Positions 46,924 through 57,994 of a DNA stretch of 64,000 nucleotides are shown piece by piece. The notes below the pieces were generated by a model. That model searched no databases, was not told where the DNA came from, and saw only the letters and a list, made by a program, of their open reading frames with translations. How positions within the stretch are numbered: the stretch's first letter is position 1; every line of letters begins with the position of its first letter. The translations under genes and the position numbers were made by a program. The DNA lies in the NCBI RefSeq assembly GCF_904849725.1, contig NC_058518.1, forward strand, positions 512,417,225 through 512,481,224, in the 5' to 3' direction. This DNA is from Hordeum vulgare subsp. vulgare (Eukaryota; Streptophyta; Magnoliopsida; Poales; Poaceae).

Positions 46924-49420
46924 ATGGTGGGTGCTGGTCCAGATCGCTCAACGGGTTCTTCCTAGGCGCCCCGCACGAGGGGTGGTACTTACCTTCCACC
47001 CCTATCTCTCCGTAGAGCCTTGGCAGACAGTCTGTCGACACCACCCGTGGGTTCTTCTTCGTCGGCGGCATTGCCCACTGGGAGAGGTGCTGGTCAGGTA
47101 GGGAAGAAGGGGAAGGGTACAGGGAGAGGTGGTGGCCGCGGAAGATCGAGGAGGACTGTTGAGCCGTCCTCGCCACCACCACCAGCTCATTCACCCGAGC
47201 ATAGGACTAATATGGTCAACCCGTTTGCGGAGGAGGCTACGGGGACTCCGTTCCAGGAGCCTGTTGTTGACGGGCATTCGTCCCATGAGACTCCAGTCCA
47301 GTAGCAGCCTCGGGTCGAGGTGCATTCGGCCCACGAGACTACGGTTCCGGAGGCCTCACCCTACGTGGAGAGGCCCAGATGGGAGACCTGGCCGGATCGT
47401 ACCGAGGGTCCGGGTGGCTCAGGGGGCGGGGATGGTGGGGATGAGCTCACGGATAGTGAGGGCGATGTGCAGGTGGACGGGGCCACCGTGTACAAGCGTG
47501 GTAGTACACGTCTCCCGGTCGCGCCGGCTACCCGCGAGCAGAGGCCGGTGATTAAACCTGAAGGAGATAGGTAAGTACATTTACTCTTTTTTTAGCTTTT
47601 GCCTTCAAGTTTGTTCAAATATCTAATGCGTTGACCTTATCATACTGCAGGGGATGGGTACACCCTCTTGGAGTCCGCAGGCCGAACTCCGTCCTTGGTG
47701 TGCTTTGCCGGACAAATTTCCCAAGGTTTGGCACGTTGCCTGGTGAGGGTCAGGTTCCTACACTAGGATTTTCCTCGGAGCACTACCAGGCTGCGCAGGC
47801 CCTGCCAGAGGAGATTAAAGATGGTGTCTTGTGCCACACGAGGGCCGAGATGGTGATCAAGAGCTTTTGGGTAAATTATCCTTTTACAGAATCTAAAATT
47901 AACAATATAGCTAATTATTGTACTTATCGGTGTTTTCACGTTTGATTGCAGACCTTCTATAGGTGTGAGGATGGATATGAGGAGGAGCCGGCCAGGGTTC
48001 TCGAGGCCGAGTGTAGGCGGTTACTACAAAACTTGCGCCATGAGGCTCGGCCGCACGCTATTCGAGATTACTACGCCACGCGTGGTATTAAGAAGCAGAA
48101 GAAGGATTGCCGCGGAAAGTTTCTGAAGAAGGAGCAATACATGAAGGTAATTACCTATTCTTAAGTCCTTCTACGTAGTTTTCTTGATTTCATTCATAGG
48201 TGTAGCGCTGAAAATTCTTTCTAATAACTTACAGGTGCCCCCGAGATGGTGTGCGGATAAGATGGATTGTTGGGAGGCGTTGGTTGATGAGTGGTGCACA
48301 GGCAGCTGGCGAGCCGTCCACGAGAATGCGAAGGATCGGCGTAGCCAAATGGTTGGTGTGCCACACCATCAAGGCAACGCCAACTTACTTCAGTTCGAAC
48401 GAAACTGGGTATGTGATTTGCTTCATGATTCATGCAATTCATTCTTGATGCTAATATTTTGTTCCTCTCTTTTAGGCGCATCACAATAAGACGGAGATGC
48501 CACACTTGTACGACCTTTATGGCATGGCCCATACTGCCTCGTACAAGAAGGCGAAGGCATTCTTTGAGTCTGATCTGGATGATCCCAATAACTTCACCAA
48601 CATATCATCCCACTAGAAGCTCGTGGCATACATGGACGCGGGGAAGGCTACGAAAGGGGATGACTTTAATCCTAGCCAGGAACCTTTGGATCCAGAGCTG
48701 GTGATGATATCTGGTGGCGGGAGGCCCCATGGCTCGATAGCCATTGGAGATGGGATAATATGTTGTCCACTCACTCTCCCGGAGATCAAGGCGCGCCAGT
48801 CGAGCAGCTGTCCTGAGATAATGCGTCGTCCACGGCCATTCGATCTTGCCATCGAGGTTAGTTGTACGGACTAAGAACACTTTCATCCATTTCATTATGT
48901 GTGTCACCATAGATCATTACTGTGGTAACGAGGAATGGTGTTTCAGGCTGCTCTTCAGAAAGAGAGATTGGCAAACCAGGCTGCTCTTGAGAAAGAGAGA
49001 TTGGCAAGCAAGGCTGCTCTTGAGGCTGCTCTTGAGAAAGAGAGATTGGCAAGTCAAGCTGCTCTTGATGAGAGGGACCAGACCATGGCATGATTGATTG
49101 AGGAGAGGTCCCGGAATGAGGCGGGTCAACGGGACCTGTACGAGCTTTTTGTGGTAAGTTTTTTTTCACATTAGCCAAATCATGTGTGTAATGTCTGTTT
49201 CATTACTAACTAATACGATCCACTCTTCACGGTCTGTGCGAGAAGAGCGGTCAAGTCCCTCCGCTGATGTCCGTCTTCTCTTCGATTGGCATGGTGAGTT
49301 TCATTATAAACTAGTATTAATAATTGAGTGTCATCATGCTAACTGAGACATTGCAAAATATCTATTCTGCCGAATAACTCCCGAGCGGCATCGCACGACC
49401 CTTCTCCAGGTGTTTCTCCT
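46924..49420 (+). pseudogene. CACTA second gene, Transposase_24 (Ptta/En/Spm) type
   Basis: Starts MVGAGPDRSTGSS at 46924, followed by TAG at 46963. The Gly/Arg-rich N-terminus is interrupted again by TAG at 47302-47304. Exons by GT-AG: 46924-47570, 47651-47870, 47952-48146, 48235-48408, 48476-48856, 48947-49153, then weak pieces to 49420. The conserved region includes FYRCEDGYEEEPARVLEAEC and WEALVDEWCTGSWRAVHENA, then HHQGNANLLQFERNW and AHTASYKKAKAFFES, as in Transposase_24 proteins. TAG at 48614-48616 breaks exon 5 and TGA at 49092 breaks exon 6. Exon 6 is a coiled coil made of near-perfect AALEKERLA repeats. It probably corresponds to the DNA-binding TnpA-like partner. Inactive. Confidence 0.78.
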
Positions 49421-49437
49421 CCTTGATGACCACTACG

Positions 49438-51657
49438 GTAAGTTTCTCTTCTCCTCTTTCATATTCTCCTTGCCTTAATTTCCCCAACAATGACATAGTT
49501 AGCCCATTTAGCTCCAAAAAGACACAATTAGCCCATTTAGCTCCAAAATGCCATAATAACCTCAAAATGGCATAAGAACCTTGGTTAGCTCATGAATATT
49601 ATATACTTAGCTTGTTTTCCTCTAAAATGAGATAATTAGCCCATTTAGCTCCAAAAAGACATAGTTAGCTAATTTAGCTCCAAGAAGAGGAGAAGAGGAG
49701 AAGAAATAGGAAAAATGAAAATAAAGAAAGAAAGAAGAAGAAGAAGAAGAAGAAGAAAAAAAAGAGAAGAAGGAGAAGGAGGAGGAGGAGAAGGCCAAGG
49801 ACCTTCTAGTCCTCCTCCTTCTCCTCCTTCTTCTTGATTTCTTCTTCTTCTCCTCCTCCTCCTCTTTCTTCTCATCTTTCATATTATCCTTGCTTTAATT
49901 TCCCCAACAATGACATAATTAGCCCATTTAGCTCCAAAATGCCATAATAACCTCAAAATGGCATAAGAACCTTGGTTAGCTCATGAATATTATATACTTA
50001 GCTTGTTTTCCTCTAAAATGGGATAGTTAGCCCATTTAGCTCCAAAAAGACATAATTAGGTAATTTAGCTCCAACAAGAGGAGAAGAAGATAAGAAATAG
50101 GAAAAATGAAAAGAAAGAAGAAGAAGAAGAGAAGAAGGAGGAGGAGGAGGAGAAGGCCAAGGACCTTCTAGTCCTTCTCCTCCTCCTCCTTCTCCTCCTT
50201 CCCCTCCTTCTTATTGATTTCTTCTTCTTCTCCTCCTCCTCCTCTTTCTTCTCCACTTTCATATTATCCTTGCTTTAATTTCCCCAACAATGACATAATT
50301 AGCCCATTTTGCTCCAAAATGCCATAATAACCTCAAAATGGCATAAGAACCTTGGTTAGCTCATGAATATTATATACTTAGCTTGTTTTCCTGTAAAATG
50401 GGATAATTAGCCCATTTAGCTCAAAAAAGACATAATTTGGTAATTTAGCTCCAACAAGAGGAGAAGAGGAGAAGAAATAGGAAAAATGAAAAGAAAGAAG
50501 AAAAAGAAGAAGAAGAAGAAGAAGAAGAGAAGAAGGAGAAGGAGGAGAAGGCCAAGGACCTTCTAGTCCTTCTCCTCCTCCTCCTTCTCCTCCTTCTCCT
50601 CCTTCTTCTTGATTTCTTCTTCTTCTCCTCCTCCTCCTCTTTTTTCTCCTATTTCATATTATCCTTGCTTTAATTTCCCCACCAATGACATAATTAGCCC
50701 ATTTAGCTCCAAAATGCCATAATAACCTCAAAATGGCATAAGAACCTTGGTTAGCTCATGAATATTATATACTTAGTTTGTTTTCCTCTAAAATGGGATA
50801 ATTAGCCCATTTAGCTCCAAAAAGACATAATTAGGTAATTTAGCTCCAACAAGAGGAGAAGAGGAGAAGAAATAGGAAAAATGAAAAGAAAGAAGAAAAA
50901 GAAGAAGAAGAAGAGAAGAAGGAGAAGGAGGAGGAGGAGGAGGAGGAGAAGGATGAGAAGGCCAAGGACCTTCTAGTCCTTCTCCTCCTCCTCCTCCTCC
51001 TCCTTCCCCTCCTTCTTCTTGATTTCTTCTTCTTCTTCTTCTCCTCCTCCTCTTTCTTATCCTCTTTCATATAACCTTGCTTTAATTTCCCCAATAATGA
51101 CATAATTAGCCCATTTAGCTCCAAAATGCCATAATAAGCTCAAAATGGCATAAGAACCTTGGTTAGCTCATGAATATTATATGCTTAGCTTGTTTTCCTC
51201 TAAAATGGTATAGTTAGCCCATTTAGCTCCAAAAAGACATAAATAGGTAATTTAGCTCCAACGAGAGGAGAAGAGGAGAAGAAATAGGAAAAATGAAAAG
51301 AAGAAGAAGAAGAATAAGAAGAGAAGAAGGAGAAGGAGGAGGAGGAGGAGGAGAAGGCCAAGGACATTCCAGTCCTTCTCCTCCTCCTCCTTCTCCTCCT
51401 TCTTCTTGATTTCTTCTTCTTATCCACCTCCTCCTCTTTTTTCTCCTCTTTCATATTATATTTGCTTTAATTTCCCCAACAATGACATAATTAACCCATT
51501 TAGCTCCAAAATGTCGTAATAAGCTAAAAATGGCATAAGAACCTTGGTTAGCTCATGAATATTATATTATTAGCTTGTTTTCTGCTAAAATGACATAATT
51601 AGCTCAAAAACATCATATTTTGTTCTTATTCTCACTTTCTTATTCACATTTTTGCAG
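49438..51657. repeat. array of five ~360-410 bp units each containing a purine/pyrimidine hairpin
   Basis: Each unit has an AT-rich part (ttaatttccccaacaatgac; 'ttagcccatttagctccaaaa'; 'ggttagctcatgaatattata') followed by a (GAA/GGA)n purine tract. The short centre ggccaaggaccttctagtcc comes next, then the mirrored (TCC/TTC)n pyrimidine tract, so each unit can fold into a hairpin of well over 100 nt. Centres lie at about 49795, 50155, 50550, 50960 and 51356; a partial AT-rich unit follows at 51460-51650. The array begins exactly at a GTAAGT (49438) and ends at TTTTTGCAG (51657), so it may occupy an intron of the second CACTA gene. The Lys/Arg- and Ser-rich open frames across it are artefacts. 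Confidence 0.9.
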
Positions 51658-51963
51658 ATTGGATATACTACATGCATGGAAGCTGGCATTCATGGAGTTG
51701 AACAATGTCGATGGATGAACTTTATATGTATATCATCTAGTTTTCATTTGAGTTGACGAACAATGTCGAACTATATGTATATGTATATATGGATAAACAG
51801 TGCAATACTTTGTATGTTGGTTCTTTCTATATATGGGGATGTACAATTGTTTAATATATATATCATATATGTGTGGTGAATTATATATATATGTGTTGGC
51901 AAGTATATGTGTGGTGAACTATATATCATATATGTGTGGTGAATTATATAAATGTGCTGTCAA

Positions 51964-51965
<2 letters not shown>
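51658..51965 (+). other. 3' region of the CACTA gene
   Basis: Short open stretch DWIYYMHGSWHSWS directly after the acceptor, then AT-rich sequence with repeated 'tatatgtgtggtgaa' (51866, 51907, 51929). Confidence 0.4.

Positions 51966-52037
<72 letters not shown>
51966..52037. repeat. compound (TA)n(TG)n microsatellite
   Basis: A TA run of about 16 units is followed by a TG run of about 18 units. Confidence 0.95.
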
Positions 52038-52039
<2 letters not shown>

Positions 52040-52077
52040 GAAATAATATAAAACAAAAAAACAAGTACTATATGGGC

Positions 52078-52621
52078 TCTTTGCCATCTGCCAGCTGATG
52101 GCACAGGTCTTTGCCATCAGCTGGCAGACGGCAAAGGTGCCACATGGCACCCAGCTGTGCATCCTGGGTGTCTATATAGGCTCTTTGTCGTCTGCTTCCA
52201 GGGCAGGCAGACGGCAAAGAAGAAGGCATGGAGGAGGGGGGAGGAGGAGGAGGCAGACGACAAAGAGTGGAGGGGGGAGGAGGAGGAGGCAGACGACAAA
52301 GAAGAGGGGGGAGGCAGACGGCAAAGAAGAGGGGCGGGGAGGCAGACGGCAAAGCCTCGGTTAACCCCTAACAGAGGCAACGCCTGTCGGTTGTCGTCTC
52401 GAGCACTTTGCCGACTGCTCGTATGAAAAGCTGACGGCAAAGCTCTTTGCCGTCCGCTTTGGGGAGACAGACGACAAAGAAGGTATGATGCCGTCGTAGG
52501 CTGACGCGGAAATTTTGCCGGCCGTGAGATTCTTTGTCGTCTGTGGTATTCTCTTTGCCGTCCGGGATTTACTCTTTGCCGTCTGTGATGGCAGACGGCA
52601 AAGAAGCTGATTCATGTAGTG
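52078..52621 (+). repeat. CACTA subterminal repeats and right TIR
   Basis: The 10-mer GACGGCAAAG (or ctttgccgtc) and variants occur more than fifteen times in both orientations. They are usually within the longer word cagacggcaaagaag. Subterminal repeats of this kind are the transposase-binding sites of CACTA elements. Between 52215 and 52345 a 'ggggggaggaggaggaggcagacgacaaag' style unit is tandemly repeated three to four times. The TIR ends ...gattcatgtagtg at 52621. Confidence 0.88.
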
Positions 52622-55007
52622 TAGTACATACCCTTAGCCCCGATGAGGATTACTCACACATTATCATGGTGAGAATGAGAGATTGTTGATGGAGAAGTGC
52701 AGCCCCTAAGAGATGGAGGTGATGGCGGCCACGACACCGGTGACGGGCAGCGGCCCCTTGCCCCTCCTTCCTTGATCTTGGTGCTGTAATGTGATGTTTG
52801 CTGTGTACCCATGGCAATTGTGCCAGAAATACTCCTACTACGGCACGTTGGTATTCCCTCGAAGCGGAAAGGGTGATGTAGCACAACGACGGTAAGTATT
52901 TCCCTCAGTTTGAGAACCAAGGTATCAATCCGGCGGAAGAGTATCTCACCAACCTGCACAAACACAAAAGCTTGCACCCAACGCTATGAAGGGGTTGTCA
53001 ATCCCTTATAGATTGTTTGCCAAGTGAGAACTGAAAGTAACAAAGTAACAAAGTAAAGTAAAAGCGGAGTTGTAATCGATGGATGTGAATAGACCCGGGG
53101 GCCGTAGTGTTTACTAGTGGCTTCTCTCATGAAAGCAAGTAGACGGTGGGTGAACAAATTACTGCCGAGCAATTGATAGAACTGTGCAAAGTCGTGACGA
53201 TATCTATGCAATGATTATTTCTATAGGCATCACGTCCGAAACAAGTAGACCGATACTTTCTGCATCTACTACTATTACTCCACACATCAATCGCTATCCA
53301 GCATGCATCTAGTGTATTAAGTCCATAAGAACAGAGTAACGCCTTAAGCAAGATGACATGATGTAGAGGGATAATCTCAAACCAATGATAAAAACCCCAT
53401 CTTTTTACCCTTGATGGCAACTGCTTGATGTGTGCCTTGCTGCCCCTTCTGTCACTGGGAAAGGTCACCACATGGCAGAACCCAAAACCAAGCACTTCTC
53501 CCGTTGCAAGAATCATAGATCTAGTTGGCCAAACAAAACCCAAGACTCGGAGAGACTTACAAGGATATGAAATCATGCATATAAGAAATCAGCAAAGACT
53601 CAAATATATATCATAGATAATCTGATAGTCCACAATTCATCGGATCTCGACAAACACACCGCCAAAGAAGATTACATCGGATAGATCTCCATGAAGATCA
53701 TGGAGAACTTTGTATTGAAGATCCAAGAGAGAGAAGAAGCCATCTAGCTACTAACTATGGACCCGTAGGTCTGAAGTGAACTACTCACGAGTCATTGGAG
53801 GGGCGATGATGATGAAGAAGCCCTCCACCTCCAAAGTCCCCTACGACAGGGCGCCGGGAAGGGTCTCGAGATGAGATCTCGCGGAAACGGAAGCTTGCGG
53901 CGGCGGAAAAGTATTTTTGAGGCTCCCCTGATTTTTTGCGGAATATTTGGGAATATATAGGCGCAAAACCTAGGTCAGGAGGCGGCCAGGGAAGCCACAA
54001 GCTTGCCCACCGCCCCTCCCCCCTGGTGGCGGAGTGGGCCCTTGTGGGCTCCCTGGGGCCCACCTGGCCTGGCCCAAAGTCTCCCTGGACTTCTTCTGTT
54101 CGGGAAAAAATCATTTCGGGTTTTTTCTTCCATTTGGACTCCGTTCCAAAATGAGATCTGAAAAGAGTCAAAAACACGGAAAAACAGGAACTGGCACTTG
54201 GCACTAAATCAATAAGTTAGTCCCCAAAAAGATATAAAAAGGTACATAAAACATACAAAGAAGACAAGATAACAGCGTGAAACCATCAAAAATTATAGAT
54301 ACGTTTGAGACATATCATAATGGAGGAGCCTCTCTCTTCTTGGCAACTGTCAAGGGAGAGGGAAATTCGTGGATCTACCAAAATTAGGGTCTTTTCTCTC
54401 CTTATATGTGCCTCTGTGGTGCTTTATGACCCTTCGATGGATGGACCCTTATCCAATGGCTTTCAGGCACCTCTAGAACCTTTCTAGGGGCTCCTCACAG
54501 CCCTAATGAGTCTCCAAAGTCGTGGCTTGGCCGAATGTATCAGATATGGTAAGAGTTGGACTCAACCACGTCAACGATTCTCGTGATTCCGTAATGAGAT
54601 ATTTTCCTTCAGTAAAACGGGTCTCCAGATCGCATACAAACTCCGTTTTGAACGAATTTACAGTCCAGAATCATTGCCATAAATTTCCCCACACTTTCGT
54701 AGTTTCAGTGTTTTCTATCTGACGCCGTCTTCGGGGTAAAACTGATGACCTCTAAAAACTGTTTGTGGACATATTTCACGAGAGTGAGAGTCCTCCAACA
54801 AGGCTCCTTTTGCGTTTTTTTGAAAATTTCTAATTAATTCCTACAAATCAAAGTATGAAACAAGAACTTGTGCAATTTTGCAACCATTAATAGGTTAGTC
54901 CCCAAAAATAATATCGAGTTGTAGTAAAATGATTGTAAAACACCAAGAATGATAATATAGCAGCATGGAACAAGCAAAAATTATAGATACATTGGAGACG
55001 TATCAAG
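52622..55007. repeat. two adjoining unclassified high-copy repeat elements
   Basis: 52622-54318 and 54319-55007 end in related sequences: about 54206-54318 and 54884-55006 share ttagtccccaaaa, 'atagatacgtttgagac/atagatacattggagac' and tatca. The first part contains 'gatgtagcacaacgacggtaagtatttccctcag' wording and GC-rich blocks (53790-54090). No coding domain is recognised. Probably a non-autonomous retroelement or MITE-like family typical of Triticeae; class not determined. Confidence 0.5.
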
Positions 55008-55574
55008 GAGCTCTCGACACACACTCTTTCTCACATACACATGCCATGCATGATCTGGCTTTCTCTCTCCCTCCCAGCGAAATAGTTCCGTTGAGCCAAA
55101 AGGCTGTCTGGGTTCCGATAGGAACTAGTTCTGGACGGTGAAGCCCTGCCGGATAGATGACATCGTATGTGTGCAACTCTGTAGAGAGATCGTAGTTTCG
55201 GTCTTAGTTCGTGAGTGCCTCTCGAAGGACTGTCTGAGTGACTGCTCGAGTTTCGAGGGTCCTCTCGAAGCGCTGTCCAAGTGACCGTTCGGTTTTTGAT
55301 GGTCCTCCCGAAGGGCTGTCCGAGAGACCGTCCGAGGGACTGTCCGACCACCTCCCAGAGTGTTGTCCGAGGGGCAGACGAGGGAGTACATCCTAGCGGT
55401 TGGGAGGTTGTAAATCCTAGTTGCGGGGATCTGCACCGTCGATCGTCATTGACTCTACTTTCGCTGCGCTACGAGCAGGTAACAAAAAGATAGAACCTTG
55501 TATGCAGTCGCCATAGTGATCCTGGGCGTGCTCGCAGTACCGAATTTTTTTGTTTTCTGTCGCGTTCCCCAACA
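55008..55574 (+). mobile_element. truncated LTR, right end
   Basis: It ends gttttctgtcgcgttccccaaca, the form of a grass LTR 3' end, directly against decayed transposase sequence (from 55575). A run of 'ctgtccgag' style words in several phases lies between about 55190 and 55370. No left end, PBS or partner LTR is seen, so it is a solo or truncated LTR. Confidence 0.55.
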
Positions 55575-56682
55575 TTGTGCTCATCCCACACACGTACACC
55601 TGTTTTATCCAACAACTGTAGAAATTCTTCAACTAATGTCCTTAGGTACACATCCATGTCATTGCCGGGTTGGTTAGGGGCTTGGATGAGCACTCACATT
55701 ATAATGAACTTTCGTTTCATGCACAACCAAGGATGAAGGTTATAGATACATAGAGTCATAGGCCAGGTGTTATGGCTGTAGCTCTACTCCCCAAATGTAT
55801 TCATGCCATCTATACTTAGAGCAAACTATAAGTTCCTTGTGTCAACTGCAAAGTCCGGGAACTCCCTCTCAATTTTCTCCACTGCGACCCATCAATGGGT
55901 ACTCTCAACATCGCGTCTTTCTTATGGTCTTCTTTGTGCCATTGCAACAAATTGGCATACTCTTTGTTTTGAAACAAATGTTTCAACCGTGATATTATAG
56001 GAGCATACCACATCACCTTGGCAGGAACCCTCTTCCTAGGGTGCTCGCCCTCAACATCACCAGGGTCATTGCGAGTGATCTTATAGCGCAATGCACCGCA
56101 TACCAGGCATGCATTCAAATTCTTGTACTCCTCACCGCGGTTGAGGATGCAGTCATTAATGCATGCATCTATCTTCTGTACCTCTAATCCTAGAGGGCAA
56201 AGAACCTTTTTTGCTTCGTACGTACTATCAGGCAATTCGTTATCCTTTGGAAGCTTCTTCTTCATTATTTTCAGTAACTTCTCAAATCCCTTGTTAGATA
56301 AACCATTCACCGCCTTCCATTGCAGCAATTCCAGTCTGCTACCAAGCTTTGTGTTGCCATCTTCGCAATTTGGGTACAATATTTTTTTGTGATCCTCTAA
56401 CATGCGCTCCGACTTTAACTTCTCCTTTTCAATTTCTCATTCTCTTTGTGCATCAACAATGGTTCGGCGAGGAGCATCAGTGGGCACAACTGGTGCCTCT
56501 TGATCTTCAGCTTTCCCCGTTGCAGTATCACCATATTCAAGGAACATAGAGTAGTTGTCATCATCCTCTTCTTCTTCACTGCCTTCCATCATCCTGTTTG
56601 CATGATCCACAACGATAAAATTATGTAGGTCCGTAATGTACTCGGTTGTGTGTCGGTCACTGTACATCCATTGTCGGATCAT
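55575..56682 (-). pseudogene. TNP2 CACTA transposase, N-terminal part, decayed
   Basis: Begins with a splice acceptor (ATGCAG) and then MIRQWMYSDRHTTEYITDLH (56682 onward). It continues DPGDVEGEHPRKRVPAKVMW and WYAPIISRLKHLFQNKEYAN, all typical of the region before the transposase_21 core. Defects: the Cys-rich segment normally near residue 40-80 seems deleted between DHAN and RMMEGSE; TGA at 56437-56439; a frameshift near 55880; TAG codons near 55835 and 55785. A last piece (GNDMDVYLRTLVEEF, GVRVWDEHN) ends at the LTR junction. Confidence 0.85.
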
Positions 56683-56845
56683 CTGCATTAATATAATTAA
56701 GTATATCAAAAACCATTACAGAATATCATGAATAGAGAAATGGCCAAATTAATACACGTTCATCACATCAAAACCAAAGTACAGTAGTGATCAAATGGTA
56801 TTACTGCAAAAATAAATACTTAAAGTTCATACATAGTAGGTCAAA

Positions 56846-57163
56846 CTAACATACAACTATGTAATAACATTTAAACACAACAACAAATACGATCAAAATC
56901 GCAACTAAGGTACTAATTGATCCAACAACATAATGATACCAAGCCTCTTTATTAATGACATATTTTCCAATCTTTATGTTCTTCAAGTTCATTGCATCCA
57001 TCTGGATCTTGTGTAGATCGACGACATCGGCAACATGCAACTCCAATTTCATCTTTTCTTCTTTAATTCTTTTCAATTTTTCTATCAAAAAATTGTTCTC
57101 GTCTTCAAATAAATTTAACCTCCCGAGAAGAGGGACGGTTGGAATTTCCGGTTCACATACCTC
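56846..57163 (-). CDS. CACTA accessory protein: coiled coil plus one membrane helix
   Basis: An exon opening after an acceptor (ATCTAG) at 57163 reads EVCEPEIPTVPLLGRLNLFE, then a charged coiled coil (LIEKLKRIKEEKMKLELHVA). It ends with a C-terminal hydrophobic helix (HYVVGSISTLVAILIVFVVV) before the stop at 56846. Proteins of this form commonly accompany Jorge-type CACTA elements in wheat assemblies; their role is unknown to me. No stop interrupts it, unlike the neighbouring transposase. A first exon may start at ATG 57481, before the GTGAGC donor at about 57412, on the same strand. Confidence 0.6.
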   Translation of the reverse strand, partial: EVCEPEIPTVPLLGRLNLFEDENNFLIEKLKRIKEEKMKLELHVADVVDLHKIQMDAMNLKNIKIGKYVINKEAWYHYVVGSISTLVAILIVFVVVFKCYYIVVC

Positions 57164-57699
57164 CTAGATAAAAATATCTATGTCAAGTTGGTCCGCATAA
57201 TTTTCATAAACATTAAATGAAACATATATTGATAAAAGATAATATGCCACATCCGAATCATAGACCGAACAAGAGCCGACGGGAGTGGATACCAAAACCA
57301 TGGCACTATATAATAACAAACAATAATACAAGTAAGAAAATTATACAAGTAACTATCTAAAACATACAAGTAAGAATTTTTTTAAAAAAAATTAAGAACA
57401 AGTGGCTCACCACGGTGGTGTCGGTGACGAGATTGGTGCGGGCGATCGACGGCGGTGAGGACGGGGACGTGGACGGACATCACCCTAAACTACACCTACA
57501 CATATGCAAAGAAAGAGGAGAAAGCTTAAGTGTGGCTCTGACACCTCATATCATGTTTGTTTTGCGTGAACTCAAGTGCATCATGCTCTCACGCATTTCA
57601 TCAAGCACCTCTTGTGCATAGGAAGGGAAAATAAATTAGCACACACCTCCCAACTTCTATGAGGAAAAAATAGACGAGAGGACGGACATGGGCGAGGGG

Positions 57700-57994
57700 A
57701 TATATATAGACAAGTTTTTAGTTCTGGTTGGTGTCTAAAACTGAGACTGAAGACATGCCTTTAGTCCCGGTTGGAGACACCAACCATGACTACACGGTAT
57801 TGCTCCTGCCGTAACCCCTTTAGCCCCGGTTGGTATCAAAGGTCCCACACAAACCGGGACTAAAGAAGACCATGCCCCCCGTCCATTCCTAGCCATTCGA
57901 ATCGGGACTAATGCTCACATTAGTCCCGGTTCGTAACGCGACCGTGACTATTGCTCTGATCGAGCTAGAACGAAAGCCCTGTTTTCTACTAGTG
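57700..57994 (-). repeat. CACTA subterminal repeats and TIR
   Basis: Words tttagtcccggttgg, accgggactaaa and variants recur in both orientations (57715, 57760, 57825, 57860, 57900, 57925). The block is followed by gttttctactagtg, the inverted TIR, ending at 57994. Confidence 0.85.

Larger units (their letters stand above)
44527..52621 (+). mobile_element. CACTA (En/Spm) transposon, 5'-truncated
   Basis: It contains the C-terminal half of a TNP2 transposase, a second Transposase_24-type gene, a large hairpin-repeat array, a (TA)n(TG)n run and subterminal GACGGCAAAG repeats. It ends in a TIR whose reverse complement is CACTACATGAATC (52609-52621), followed by tag (52622-52624), the expected 3-bp duplication. 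No matching left TIR was found, and the transposase begins mid-protein at about 44527, so the left end is lost. Confidence 0.88.
55575..57994 (-). mobile_element. CACTA (Jorge-like) transposon remnant
   Basis: Its 5' end on minus is the TIR CACTAGTAGAAAAC (57994-57981), followed by subterminal repeats of the 'tttagtcccggttgg' type. It contains a small coiled-coil/TM gene and the N-terminal part of a TNP2 transposase. It is cut at 55575 by the LTR fragment. It is a different family from the CACTA at 44527, as TIR and subterminal words differ. Confidence 0.82.

Noticed and set aside
49622..51454. Lys/Arg-rich and Ser/Phe-rich minus-strand frames
   Set aside because: Triplet repeats of the hairpin array stay open in several frames; no independent evidence of coding.
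52098..52440. Gly/Arg-rich and Pro/Ser-rich frames near the CACTA right end
   Set aside because: They arise from the GACGGCAAAG subterminal repeats.
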